In this document: positions 1-11,159 of the stretch, one piece after another | How the letters are laid out: the number at the start of each line of letters is the position of its first letter | Numbering within the stretch: position 1 is the stretch's first letter | Notes under the pieces: model-generated | Databases searched by the model: none | Told to the model about the DNA's origin: nothing | The model's input: the letters and a program-made list of their open reading frames with translations, nothing else | From: Euprymna scolopes | Taxonomy: Eukaryota; Mollusca; Cephalopoda; Sepiida; Sepiolidae | Direction: 5' to 3' | Assembly (NCBI GenBank): GCA_024364805.1 | Contig: CM044500.1 | Location: forward strand, 93,734,929 to 93,771,986 | Length of the DNA stretch: 37,058 bases | Translations under genes and position numbers: made by a program

Positions 1-480
1 CCGAACTGATTGATACCTTGGTCATCGTCGACTTTGACGGGCGAGCAAGAGATTATATATTTGTGCAGACGTCCATTAGATAAAAAAATATATTTATTTT
101 TGGTAAATTTTTCACTCGTGGAGGGGGACCTTGCATACTCAGCTTGTTGTAAACAAGATAAACAAAACCCCCTCACAGCATTTATCCCACTATATTGTAA
201 GTACAATATGGGGTGTTTCTGAAGTCTTAGACACATTTTGACATTTGTGAGTGTCCTACAACTATTGGGCTGGCTCTAACCTGTAAGGCTGCTGTGTTGT
301 GCATTGAACATGTGACTAATGTTTATGTATATATAAGGTTGACGTTAGTTGCAAGTTGGGATGTGAACACTTAGTGGTTTACTTGTGAACTCCTTCACTT
401 CTATTAATGTACTTAATGGAATAAATGTATTTTATATCTGTGTATTGTTTTCCTTTCAACACTATAACAATGTCCTGCAT
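1..480 (+). mobile_element. Possible LTR-retrotransposon 3' end (fossil)
   Basis: Seen: a short open stretch at 1-80, a purine tract near 118-129 of the kind that precedes a 3' LTR, then promoter-like sequence with a TATA-like box at 329-337 and a polyadenylation-type AATAAA at 420-425, ending near a CA. This order (coding end, purine tract, TATA box, poly-A signal) is the usual layout of an LTR-element end. The other LTR is not in the window and no protein domain is recognisable, so family and age cannot be set. It could instead be ordinary intergenic DNA. Confidence 0.28.
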
Positions 481-1288
481 TTTTGTCCTTTTAAGATAAT
501 CCAAACAGTTGTTGTGTGAAGCTGAAATCTCATACCGGCTCTTCTGATTGATTTATGAGGCTTTGCTTGAAGGTAGTTTAAACTTGCTCAGCTGTATTAT
601 CTGAAGTTGAGAGGAAACCTGTTATCTTAGTTGGGCATAAACGCTAATCCTTAATAAACTTAGCATACAATATCAATATGGACTTCCTTTCCTATGCCTC
701 TTTTTTTGTTTTAATTTTCTTATTTTGTTCTAGCTGAGGGTGAGGCATCCTACCAGATACCAGACAGTTGCCTGCTATCTCCTATCTCATACATTCCAAC
801 TAAGAGACCTTTTTAAGATTCTAACCATCCCTTTAAGTGCAATTGTTTGAATCTTTGTACTTGGTCCACCGGGTATATTACTAGGTATTGTTTTTTCAGA
901 ATGTTAAGTGAAATGCATGTTGAACTAGTGTCCTTGATTCAGTTTTTTCAAATTGAAGGAAGCAAAATGCTTTTTCTCATTGAGTGAATGCTATTATTAG
1001 ATCTGAAAAAAATATTAAAACATCATTAACACTACAAAAAACTTGAATGAATTTGGTTTTGCAATAATTCAAGTTTCATCTTGCTATCGTTTACATAAGA
1101 ACATTAAATGTACTGAACACTTCTGAAACATCCTCTATACATTTATGTTGATTTTTCATTTTTTGTTTTGTTTTGTTTTTTATTTATGTGTGTGTTTTTT
1201 TTTTGTTTTCTTTTTTCTTTACAAATATAGGTTTATTTTCTTAAACGTTACAATTTTACTATGTGAGAAACTACATTTCTTGCTTATA
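481..1288. other. No gene recognised; T-rich tract 1160-1230
   Basis: AT-rich sequence. A readable stretch at 735-850 follows a splice-acceptor-like TTCTAG but resembles no family I know and ends at a stop. The rest shows no coding or repeat structure I can name. Confidence 0.5.
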
Positions 1289-1588
1289 CATCTATCGCAC
1301 CAGACAAGGCATAAAACCACTTGATGTTAGGAGCTAACAGGAACAAAAGGTGATTATTAAAAAGACAAGATGCTTATTGGCCATGTTCTTTAAAAGAACA
1401 AGACCATAAGTAGGAGGTAAACATTCAGCAATAAAGAGTTCCACAAACCTGAAGTTTTTGAAAAGAAGCTACTGGAGTAGTAAGCTGTTTTACAATGAGG
1501 TATCAAAACAGGGCATTATATGAAGACCACTAGACCAATGAGTGAAATGAGCTGGAACAAAGGAATCGGGGAAATAGATCAGACAATT
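1289..1588 (-). mobile_element. LINE-A copy, 3' portion (antisense), split from 2979-3530
   Basis: The reverse complement matches the 3' end of the reverse-transcriptase ORF seen in the sense copy at 2740-2960, including the bases encoding a FFPRTARLWN-like motif and the following 3' UTR. The match runs up to about 1588 and resumes at about 2979, so this is one antisense LINE cut in two by the copy at 1589-2978. The reading frame is badly decayed. Family: CR1/Jockey-group non-LTR retrotransposon, judged from the RT motifs of the neighbouring copy. Confidence 0.75.
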
Positions 1589-2978
1589 TTGTTTGTCTCA
1601 GGCCTGTTTTCTTTCTTGTTGGAAGGAGTCCTCTGTTTCCTTATCTTAAAAAATGCTGGTGATCGGTTTGACCGAACTAAATATTGTCCTGATAGTTTTA
1701 TTAGTAAAGTTTGTGGGAGGTTGGTCAACAACAGGCTTATACATTTTCTGAAAAGTCTGGGCCTCTTTAATGATATTCAGTATGGCTTTCATAGTTTTTG
1801 TTCAACAGCTGATCTATTAACTGTTGTAACTGAATGGATCTGTTTGTTTATACATAATTCAGGTGAAGGTAGGGTCATTGCGTTTGACATTTCGAAAGCG
1901 CTTGATAATGTAGCATCCTTGTCTTCTACATAAACTTTCAGGTTATGGTAAAGTTCTTGACATTATTAGGTCTTTTCTTTCTGACCAAAGCTTGCAAGCA
2001 ACTCTTGATGGAGTATCTTCATTTTCTTTTCCTATCAATGTCCGTGTTCCTCAGGGATCTGTTATAGGTCAAACACTGTTTCTTCTCTAAATAAATAACC
2101 TTCCAGAGAATATTATTCAGAAAGTTAACATTTATGCTGATGAAACCACCCTCTATTTTGGTATTACTTCTCACCCATCTTTCTCAGATCAGTTGTAATA
2201 TGCAGTTAATCTAGAAATTGATCTGGGTGGGATTAGGATAAGAAGTGGCTTGTTTTGTTTAATCCTGTTAAGGTTCAGCTATTGTCTTTCAATCGCAGGT
2301 GTGTCCCTTTTCTTCCTGAGATTCTTATGGATGGCTCTGCTTTTGAGAAATCTACTCTAAAATTTCTTGGTCTTTCTTTTTCATCAAATCTTTCTTAGAT
2401 GTCATATATTAAATCCATTGCTCTTTCTGCTTCTCATAAAATCAGTTTTCTCTATCGCTTTAAACACTTACTCACACCCGAGGCTATTTTATCTTTATAA
2501 ATTTACTATCAGACCATGTATGGAGTACTGTTGTCATATTTGGGCTGCTTAATCTGTGTCCCATTTGAAGGTTCTTGATAAATTGCAGAAACATATGTAA
2601 TTTGATTGGCCCCACACTTTCTTCTTCACTGCAACCCCTCTCTCACAGACGTGATGTTGCTAGTCTTAGTCTTTTCGGCAAATACTATTATGGTATATGT
2701 TCCTCAGAATTGTCTAATTTATTCCCTGCTTCCTTTGTTCCAGCTCGTTTGACTCATTGGTCTAGTGGTCTCCATCAATTTGCTGTTTTAATACCTCATT
2801 TTAATACTGCTTTCTATTCCAGCAGCTTTTTCCCAAGAACTGCAAGGTTGTGGAACTTTCTTCCTGTTCAGTGTTTTCTTTCTACCTACAGCATCTCTTT
2901 GCGATAATGATCGTTTGTTCTTGTTAGCTCCTTACATCAAGTGGCTTGATGACTTATCTCAAGCGATTTCCATAAAAA
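1589..2978 (+). mobile_element. LINE-A, 5'-truncated CR1/Jockey-group retrotransposon
   Basis: Conceptual translation gives reverse transcriptase in order: a thumb/finger-like segment (LIHFLKSLGLFNDIQYGFHS), STADLLTVVTE, FDISKALDNV (normally FDISKAFDRVWH), a decayed YADD region (YADETTLYF near 2134-2160), NPVKVQLLSFN, TIRPCMEYCCHIWAA, LQPLSHRRDVASLSLF and FFPRTARLWNFLP. Several stops and frameshifts break it, so it is not functional. The 5' end lacks the endonuclease and ORF1, as is usual for truncated LINEs. The 3' end runs into a short A-run at about 2971-2978. It sits inside an antisense copy of the same group; the short words at the two junctions (AATTTTG and AATTCTG) may be a decayed target duplication. 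Confidence 0.85.
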
Positions 2979-3530
2979 ATTCTGAAGAACAAATACTATA
3001 ACAGTTTTAATAGAAAAGAACGACACTAACAACATCATGTCTGTGAAAGAAAGCGTACAAAGAAGAATCAAATTAGGAATATGCTTCTAAACTTTATCAA
3101 AACCTTCAAATGATTCACCAGCTTAAATGTGACAACAACACTGAATACATGGTTTAATAGTAGATTTATAGAGATAGAGAATAACCGCAGGTATGAGATA
3201 GTGTTTGGAGCAATAGAGAGAATCAACTTCATGAGAAGCAGAGAAACATCAATCGATTTAATATATGAACTCCTAGAAAGATTTGATGAGAAAGAAAAAC
3301 CAAGAAGTTTTAGAGTCGATTTCTCCTCAAGAGCAGAACCATCCACAAGACTCTTAGGAATAAAAGAAGCATACCTGTAATTGAAAGACAAAAGCTGAGT
3401 TTTAACAGGATTAAACAAGCAAACCATTTTGTACCCCAATCCATAAATGAACCCAACTGATCTGATGACAAATATTTGTAAGATTTAAAAATATTAAGTT
3501 TTCTAAACAAAATAAACAAAACCAGTGTTA
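2979..3530 (-). mobile_element. LINE-A copy, 5' portion (antisense), split from 1289-1588
   Basis: On the minus strand, 3439-3068 translates to CLFNPVKTQLLSFNYRYA, then a LLGFSFSSNLSRSSYIKSI segment. These match the sense LINE at about 2260-2420. The homology continues through the CCHIW and SHRRD region to about 2979. With 1289-1588 it forms one decayed RT 3' half of about 850 bases. The minus-strand open frame here is a LINE fossil, not a host gene. Confidence 0.8.
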
Positions 3531-5214
3531 AGTCGGGTTAGCTAGTTATTTATAAAATACTTATTTTATGTTGACTTTAATAATATTTACATAAATTTAT
3601 TTTATAAGAAATACAAATGCCAGCTTTTAACATGTAATTATTTTTATTTTAAAGAAAACTTTTGAACATATTTTTTTCGAAGACCTACAACTGATTTTTT
3701 TTTTTAATTGGGGGAAGGGGTAAAATTATGCAAGTACAAATGTTTTCAACAGTTTCTTGACTAAAGATTGATTTTTTTTTTTTTTTTTTTTTGCATTTGA
3801 CAAATAACAAGTAGAAAGCAAAACTATAAATTATAGATGTTATAATAATTTTTATTTGTAATATTCTGAACGATATCCCTTTATCCTTTATCAAAAAATA
3901 CATTTTCTTTGGATAAAATTTGAATGACTATAAAACTTTTATGAAAAACTACATTTTCAACGTCGTACAATACTTATTTTTATTTATTTATTTATTTTTT
4001 AAGATAATGTTTCCTTACCTTTACACGTTTGAAAATGTTCTTTTGAATAGCAAAGAAAAATTTTCTTATATGTTAATATCAACATATGTATGCTGAAAAT
4101 GACTAGGGTTTCATAAAAGTTTCGTAAAAGAAAAAAAAATTTTTTATAAAGGACGCAGGACTGTTTGAAATATTAAAAATTAATAATAAAAAAATCATAA
4201 CACCAATGATTTCATTTGAAACATCCAATGTGTAAGCACGTAAGATTATCAAATTTTATTACACCCACATATGTATAAATTTGCGTTTTCTGAATTTTCC
4301 AGTAATTTGAATAACTATAAATTGTCTCTTTTTGTATGTAGCACTTTGTCAACCAATTTTTATAGTTGATTTGGTCTGGTGACTTTTCTGCTTATATTTC
4401 ACGCCCAAAACGCTCCACCTTTTTCTTAAAAATTCTTATTTAGAGATTTCTTATTTAAAATATTTTTTTTTAAAACTTTTTTTAAAAAACTTTTTTAAAA
4501 AATTAATTTTTTTTTTTTTACTTTTGATCAAATACAATACGATAGTCTTTGTGATTATTTTAAATATAATGTTTCTTTGTGGTTTTAGAGGATTTGCCAT
4601 TATTGACATAAGCCAATGTTATTATAGCTGTCCTACTTTCTATGCTTTACAAATTTTGTGATTCAATATTACACAACCATAAACTATAATCTATTATTAA
4701 TGGAGATTTGATATCTGTCTGAATCCAAAACTCTGTTACTTCTATTAATATTATACTATATTTTTAATGCTCAGTTCAGAGGAAAGGGTGGTGTAGTATC
4801 TGTTCTGTGGTCATGAGACCATCCTGCTAAGCATTACCTCACTTTTTTTAAGCGATGAGAATAAAGTTTTAAAAAATCGTGCATATTTCAAGCAAGTCTT
4901 TGTAACAGTCTAGACTACAATGATGTGGTCATGGGTTCAAGTTTTGACAAAGTCAAAGATCGGTGGTACTGTGAAAAATATAAGTGTACACCATAAAGTT
5001 TCAGAAAATGAGTGACTACAATTTTGATAAAAAATAAAATTAATTTAGCGATTTTTTTATTTATTTATTTGGTGCTATTATGATGCCCAAGGAAGACAAT
5101 CAGTGAATCTTGAGTAATTAACTGAGTAAATTCTCTGATAACAGCTAACAAATAGCAGTGACATGTGACTACGAGTCATAGTTTAATTTTGTTAATAAAA
5201 GTAAACATAATATT
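3531..5214. other. AT-rich DNA without recognisable gene
   Basis: Very AT-rich with homopolymer runs (poly-T at 3772-3792 and 4500-4519). A stretch at 4880-4970 contains a GGTTCAAGT word reminiscent of a pol III B box, but I cannot fit a tRNA-like head around it. Confidence 0.5.
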
Positions 5215-5520
5215 TGAATTATTCAGACTATTGTTTTTATCTTGATGTTATTAACACAACATTTCAGCTAATGTAACCTCTAACCTTCTACAAATGTATC
5301 TTTTCGAACTCTGGAATCTGTACAGAATTTTGAATTAAACCCCTTATTTAATTTACAGAGGTAGCTTGTCCTCATTCCATCGGCCATGACCGAGTAGACG
5401 TTTTAGGTAATTTGCAATTCTATTTTTAGCATTATCCGCATTAAGAATCGAACATTCAACTTCAAGAAGAGTGTCACTTAGAACTGAATTTCCTTAGTAC
5501 TTTATCCGTTACGCCATGAG
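5215..5520 (-). mobile_element. SINE-A (tRNA-derived), full head and body
   Basis: Read on the minus strand, the head begins near 5520 with a pol III A-box-like TGGCGTAACGG and a B-box-like TGTTCGATTC (5445-5454). A body of about 200 bases follows and ends near 5215. The same body and tail recur at 17022-17312, 19598-19710, 26925-27800, 28455-28682 and 34112-34455, so this is a dispersed SINE family. Known biology: such elements are transcribed by RNA polymerase III and mobilised by a partner LINE. Confidence 0.8.
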
Positions 5521-5524
5521 TCTT

Positions 5525-6010
5525 TGGGGATTAAGAAACATGAAAATAGACATACTCGATTATTTTCTGTAATTTTCAGTGTACACTAATATTTTCTCCA
5601 TAAGAAGTAAGTATTCCATAAAATTTTCTTGTTATTTTCTTTTTAGCTGCCATATTTCACAACTGGGTTACACCCAAATTTGTTATTAATCGATGATGCA
5701 ATTTTTTGTATACAGCAGACTTACACACTTGCATGCTCTGATTGATATGGGAAGTGTGACAACTCATGCTCCTTCTTGAATATAGAAGCTCTGAAATATT
5801 TGGGAGAAATTTTATATTTCATATTTTATAGTGAAAAAATAGCCAGGTGGGACTAATATGTTGCAGATATTTTTAAAAGCCATAAAATAATGCTTTAATC
5901 GGTCTGTATGTTGTCATGCAAACATGTTCATGAGATGACAGATGATTATTAGATGTAAGTTAAGATTAAGTCATAATAAAATTGTTTCTCAGATGAGTAT
6001 ACATATATAT
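5525..6010. other. No gene recognised
   Basis: AT-rich filler between the SINE and the Helitron. No coding signal or repeat match to other parts of the window was seen. Confidence 0.45.
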
Positions 6011-6013
6011 ATA

Positions 6014-7385
6014 TAAGCTGTACCCTGCCACGCGTTGCTGTGGCTCAAATTGGTGCAATGGAAAAAGTTCCAAAATGAGAAAATGTATGTTTCTTATAGG
6101 TTTAATTTCCCATTTCGTATGGGTACGCAGTTTTTGTTGTTCCATTTTCTTAGCTGATATAGAGATTTTCTGGTTTGGTCACTCTTGAACACGTAACATA
6201 AATTGTCCATATGAAAAAACAGTGTAAGCCACACAATTGGAAAGATTGTTCCCTGAGCTTTGTTGATGGATATTGCAAATGACAATAAAATTGGAAAGTG
6301 CAATTTCCTAAAGTGTAATGGTGTATCCGGTGGAATCATAGGAATGCATGGAATTAAAATATATTCACCTGTGAAAGGTCCTGTTAAGATTGTTGTTTCT
6401 ATGATATTGTTTGTTAATTTTTTTACTGCAAGCCCTGTGCCATTCTAAGCTTGGATTGGTTTATATTTCACAACATGATAATTAGTACGCCAAATTTCAG
6501 TTGCAGTACATGTGGTGGCATCCCTGGCAAATCTAGCTGTTTGATAATTAATCACTTTATCTGCTTCCACAGCAGTATTGATGGATTTGTATTTGACTAC
6601 GTCACTTAGAATTTTGCATTGAATAATAGCGTTAAGTTCATGGACATCTTCGTATTGAGCTGCAAGAATAGCTCGTTCACTCAGTCAAGTGGAATTCGTA
6701 TAATTAATTTGAATATCTGGGAAAACCTTTTAAACCAACTCTTCTTTTGATGTGATAAAATTACAGAATTTAAGAGTCAAAGAATTTCGCCCTTAACTCA
6801 GATCAGCCGGCACTTTTCCGTGCTCAATTTCCCACAAGTGATTCAAAAAATTTCTGTGCGGATCAAGCAGTTTGCAACTGGATACGCATATTTCAAGTTA
6901 AGTTTAATGTCTTCACATGGCACCAAAAAGTAGAGTATTTGAGGCAAGCATTTATTTCATCTGCTGGTGTTGATTGAGGAATTACAGTTAACATTTGTCT
7001 GAAATCTCCTGCAAGCAATATTACTGCATTCCCAAATGGTCTGACATTGCCAAGCAAATCTTGCAAGGATCGACCAAGAGCCTCAAGTGATTTTTTGCAT
7101 GCCATTGTGCATTCATCCCAAACAATAAACTTGCATTTTTGCAATATTTTCTCCATACTGGATGTTTTGGAGATGTTGAACATAAGATTTTTGAAAAATT
7201 GAATGTTTAATAGTAGTTTCAAAGTAAAATAAGTAGTTCTTCTATTTGATAGCAAGGTTGCAGGTATTCTGCATGCAGCAAGGGCTAAGGCTATGTCATT
7301 TTGTCACTAAATGACTGGCAGAATCAATTTAATTAGAAAGGTTTTACCAGTTACTCCTGGTGCTTTCCAAATAACTTCTATTCTC
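6014..7385 (-). mobile_element. Helitron fragment: Pif1-type helicase C-terminal part and 3' terminus
   Basis: Minus-strand translation shows a Walker A segment, APGVTGKTFLIK (about 7363-7325), a Walker B segment, FIVWDECTMACKKSLEAL, then GNAVILLAGDFRQMLTVIPQ and PADEINACLK. Nearer the end come NGTGLAVKKLTNN, ILTGPFTGEYILIPCIPMIP and AISINKAQGT, in the order of a Helitron Rep/Hel helicase. Stops and shifts interrupt it and the Rep domain is missing. Reading the minus strand, the end at 6045-6014 has a hairpin (GCCAC and GTGGC arms) around CAACGC, then TACAGCTT, close to the usual Helitron end in CTRR. Not functional. Confidence 0.85.
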
Positions 7386-7469
7386 ACAGTAAGTACATTA
7401 GGTGACTAAAATAGAATTTATCCATGTTTTGACAATGTCTTATTCACTGTAATTAATTTAGGAGACTAA

Positions 7470-7765
7470 AATAGGATGAGAGATTAGAGATGGACAGATA
7501 GAGACAAAGATATATAGATAGAAAAGAGAAAGTAAGTGGGAAATAGAGAAAGGAGATAGAGAGATAGAGGGATTGAGAGATACAGACAGAGGGGGAGAGT
7601 TAGAAACAGAGAGGGAGAGAGAGATAGAGGGAGTTAGAGAGAAAGGGTCTGAAAGAGAGATGGAGAGGGTGATATAGAGAGAAAGATAGATTGAGAGATG
7701 GATGGAGACAGATATTATGAGAGGAAGAGAGAGAGGGGGGAGAGAAATAGAGGGTGAACTACACT
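7470..7765. repeat. Purine-rich GAGA/GATA low-complexity block
   Basis: About 300 bases of imperfect GAGA, GATAGA and GGGAGA words, almost all purine on the + strand. The serine/leucine-rich minus-strand open frame here is an artefact of this composition. Homopurine tracts of this length can form triplex DNA, but nothing here shows a function. Confidence 0.85.
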
Positions 7766-7784
7766 TCACCGTTTTTTTTCCTCA

Positions 7785-7850
7785 ATCAGTAGAGGAGAAA
7801 TCTTTTGAAACTGACGCAATTTTTATTTTTGTTACTATCCAGTGTACCCT
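7785..7850 (+). repeat. Fragment of the repeat at 19715-20599
   Basis: The words AGAGGAGAAATC, ACTGACGCAATTT and TATTTTTGTTAC line up with 20378-20425. This is a short decayed piece of the same TIR-bounded element. Confidence 0.55.
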
Positions 7851-8069
7851 CCTTCTTTTTTTTTTTTTTTTCAAAATATGCGATCAAAAAGAAACGATGT
7901 CGAATAAAAGGTTTTTTTTAATATGGTAATATTTTTTACTTTTTAATATTTAAAAACACAGATTAGATACAATCACTGTTGCAAAATATGACGGTAAACG
8001 GGCCTGTAGTTTTTTTAGTTTAATTAAGCCAAACAAACCAGACGTTTCATTTATATATATATATATACA

Positions 8070-8500
8070 CTAGCAGGACCCATTAACTGGCATTGCCCGA
8101 TGGAAGCATGCCCCCTGCGTAAAAAATTAATGTACAGTTGTTGTTGTTGTTGTTGCCCAACTCCCGACCCCTCACATTAAGAACGGCTTTCAGAATGGAT
8201 ACCCCTCAACCTCCCCATGTTATGAACAGCTATCAGAATAGACATACAATTTTGTGAGGGGGGTGTCAAAATATTTGCCCCAAACTTAACCTTGATAATC
8301 ATTATCAGGACACCCACCTGCAAATACTATAAACCAACAAAAAAATTGGGGGAGGGTGGAACGGTATTGGTCATATAGAATTAGATTTGTTCCTCATGCG
8401 CGTATACAAATCTGGCGGCCACTGATTTAAAGTGCATAATACAGGTCCTTATAGCTCGAAAACTACTTGTATCTGCCACATATAAATGAGATTTTCTTAA
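8070..8500 (-). mobile_element. Non-autonomous Helitron remnant, 3' end at 8070
   Basis: CTAG at 8070-8073 is preceded by A and a TA run. It is followed by GCAGGACCCATTAACTGGC and ATTGCCCGATGG, the layout of a reversed Helitron 3' terminus (hairpin plus CTRR, inserted between A and T). No helicase is readable. The inner boundary is uncertain and may be cut by the Tc1 element. Confidence 0.55.
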
Positions 8501-8579
8501 TCAGCATAGTTGAAAACCTAAAGTTGTCATTTTAAAGAAGTGTGGAGGTGGAGCTAAGGTAAAAATTTGCCAATAAAAA

Positions 8580-9345
8580 AAAATGTAAACAAAGGTAATG
8601 TATGTGCAGTGTCGATAAAGAATCCGGAAAAATAGCTGTTTGAAGTTTGTCCATGAGCATGTCGTCTGGACTGATGAACAATGGGCTAAGGTTCACTTCA
8701 GCGATGAATCCAAGTTCAATTTGTTTGGATCTGATGGAAAGAAGCATGTATGGCGTAAAGCAGGTGAACGATTATCCTCCAAATGTGTTTAAAAGACACT
8801 TAAATTCGGAGGGGGAAGTATAATGGTGTGGGGTATGATATCCTCGGAAGGAGTTGGCCCTCTAGTTCGAATCTATGGTAGGGTTAATGCAGAGACTTAT
8901 AAGCAGCTCCTTCAACAACATGTCATTGAGAGCTTACACCTTTCACCTAATCAGCCAACCATTTTTATGCAAGATAACGCCCTTTGCCATAAAGCTAAAA
9001 AAGTGATAAGTTACCTCGAGGAAGAAGAAATAAGAGTAATGGACTGGCCAGCGCAGAGTCCGGATCTGAATCCGATAGAAAATGTTTGGAAAATGATTGG
9101 AGAAAGAGCACAGACGAGGAATCCCCAAAATCAAAATCATTTGTGGGATTTATTGAAGGAAGAGTGGGAAAAGATAAATCCTGAATTTTGCAAGAAACTA
9201 ATCCAGTCTTGTGGTCGAAGATGCAGTGAGGTCATAAAGAATAAAGGGATGTTAACTAAATATTGAATGAATTTATTTTTTAAAACATTTGCATTAAAAA
9301 AAACATAAATTTTCTATTTCGTTCCTTAACTTTTGGCCAGGATAA
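8580..9345 (+). pseudogene. Tc1-family transposase, C-terminal two thirds (DD34E)
   Basis: One frame is readable from 8619 to the terminal stop at 9264-9266 with a single in-frame TAA at 8790-8792; another TAA at 8616 marks the start of decay upstream. The catalytic triad is present: D in FSDESKFNLFG (codon 8703), D in FMQDNALCHK (codon 8973) and E in SPDLNPIENVW (codon 9078), with 34 residues between the last two, so DD34E. GGGSIMVWGMIS is the usual Tc1 signature. The N-terminal DNA-binding domain is absent. The 3' flank holds ACTTTTGGCCAG at 9329-9340, typical of Tc1 inverted-repeat ends. No matching 5' repeat is visible, so the copy is 5'-truncated and cannot move itself. Confidence 0.92.
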
Positions 9346-9565
9346 ATCCACAGATATAATTTAAAACTAAAATATTTCTCAATATTGAATCGTAATTTTA
9401 TTTATTATTTTTTTTTTTTTTGTACTAGTTTATACACATTGGTTCTATTTGTTTATTCTGAGTATTTCAGAAAAATCCATGCTCTAATTTTTGAAATATA
9501 CATGAATAATTGTAATTTTTTTTTTTCCGTTCCTTATATTATGGCTGATACTGTATATATAAACG

Positions 9566-9770
9566 CAGTAGAACCCTAGAATACAGCATTAAAAATTAGT
9601 CACAAAATACAGTACAGTATATAGTACACATGTATATATAATCAAATAACATTATAATAACATCGTAAAGCGAGGCAAATACTGTAATCAGGGTCTGGAA
9701 AAACATCATACTCCACATCGTAACCTGAAAAAAACATATCCTAGGGTCACCGTATATCGGGGTTCTACTG
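9566..9770. mobile_element. MITE with pogo/Tigger-like inverted ends
   Basis: Left end CAGTAGAACCCTAGAATAC and right end (reverse complement) CAGTAGAACCCCGATATAC form imperfect terminal inverted repeats 205 bases apart. The start CAGTAGAACCCCGAT is typical of pogo/Tigger-type elements, from recall. There is no coding capacity inside. A clean TA target duplication is not visible. Confidence 0.65.
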
Positions 9771-9785
9771 ATAGCGCCACTTTGA

Positions 9786-10090
9786 TGTAGCAAGTTACTA
9801 TGTGGGACATAATTTTTAAGGGGTACTATGTAGAGAGTTGAGCAGCAAGATGTCTGTTCACATTACTCTTGAACTTCTGCATGTCAGTACAATTGGGGAA
9901 GCAGGAACCCGGAAGGGAATTCCAAAGTCTAACGGTCCTAGGGAACAAATTACTAGAGTAGAAGGCTTTCTTACATCTAGGGATTTCTACTATGTAGGGG
10001 TGGGATGTTGATGATTGTCAGGATTATTAGGAATATTTATGTCAAAGGGGTACAAGGACTTGTAGTTCGTCAGAAGACCTAACATTAAAA
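9786..10090 (-). mobile_element. LINE-A2 3' end (antisense)
   Basis: The reverse complement encodes the FFPRTVRLWN-type end of a LINE RT ORF followed by 3' UTR. It matches 13065-13400 and the sense copy at 10310-10600. It lies head to head with that sense copy, both 3' ends pointing outward. Confidence 0.75.
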
Positions 10091-10109
10091 TACTTGTAAA
10101 ACAGTCAGA

Positions 10110-10600
10110 TGGATGTAACATGACACTATGCTCTATAATAGACAACAGGGCAAAATGAATGTACAAATATCCATGGGAATGGCAAAAACCCTAGAAAACG
10201 ATCTTCAGATGGTAGTGGAATGGAACCACAAGTATATGGTAACATTTAATGCTACCAAGACTAAGCTTCTTTCCTTTAACAATTACAAAAAAAAAACCTT
10301 CTAAACTATCACATGCTGACTAACCAGACAAGCTGCAAAATCCCATCTCTTTATTGTTGAGGTCTTTAGATGCTGTAAAGTCTTCCACCCTAACAGTTTC
10401 TTCCCTTGAACTGTTAGACTTTGGAATTCCCTCACTGTTTCTTGCTTTCATGACTGTACAAACCTGCAGAAGTCTAAATGTAATGTAAACAGATATCTCA
10501 CTGCAAAACTCCCCACAATCCCTGTTAAATATGATTCCAAATAGTAGCCCCTTGCATTCCAAGTGGCAATATGCTTGTTTCAGGAAAAAAAGATTTAAAA
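10110..10600 (+). mobile_element. LINE-A2 RT fragment with internal deletion
   Basis: At 10117-10285 the frame reads DDTMLYNRQQGKMNVQISMG, MAKTLENDLQMVVEWNH and KYMVTFNATKTKLLSFNN: the RT YADD region and what follows. It then jumps to the C-terminal end and 3' UTR (10310-10600), skipping several hundred bases found in other copies. It is broken and noncoding now. The minus-strand open frame 10562-10320 is only a shadow. Confidence 0.8.
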
Positions 10601-11155
10601 AACAACAACAATTTATTGAAAGTTAGGTGGTAGATGAAACTTCTCAGACCTGGTGGACTCAATTCATCTGGAATGAAATCAATGAAAACTTATATAAATA
10701 AAAGACTGATAGTTTGTTGGCCATGTCAGGCAATCTTCTAGTAATGGTGACACAAACTAAACAACCACTTACAATTTCATGTCATGAGCCAGTATGGAAG
10801 TAGCAAGGCTTAGATAACTGTCACAAGAATGCTCATGTCAATGCACAATCCAACCAGAAATAATGAAATGCAAAAAAAAGTTGAAAGATACTGTATATTT
10901 TAGTTTTATGCATATTTGGTGGTGCTACACAAATGATAATTCCATATAGTAAATAAATAATACAACAAAAAGATGTTTCTTTATCTAAGTTGTTTTTCTT
11001 CAGACTATTATCCAGTCCGATGTTGATAATTTATATTAATATTTCACTAAAAGGCATCGGAAATGAATGAGGATCCCTATTTACCCTTGAACATCTATGA
11101 CATTTTTTTTCCATTTCTATAATTTTCAATTTTTGAAAAAATATATTAAAACATC
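10601..11155. other. No gene recognised
   Basis: Ordinary AT-rich sequence. No repeat shared with other parts of the window was found. Confidence 0.45.
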
Positions 11156-11159
11156 ATTT

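Noticed and set aside
3685-3903. Minus-strand frame with a lysine run
   Set aside because: Driven by a poly-T tract; no domain.
4880-4970. tRNA gene or SINE head around GGTTCAAGT
   Set aside because: No A box at the right distance and no cloverleaf could be drawn.
7458-7769. Minus-strand open frame rich in SLSISL
   Set aside because: It reads through a GAGA/GATA low-complexity tract; no start context or domain.
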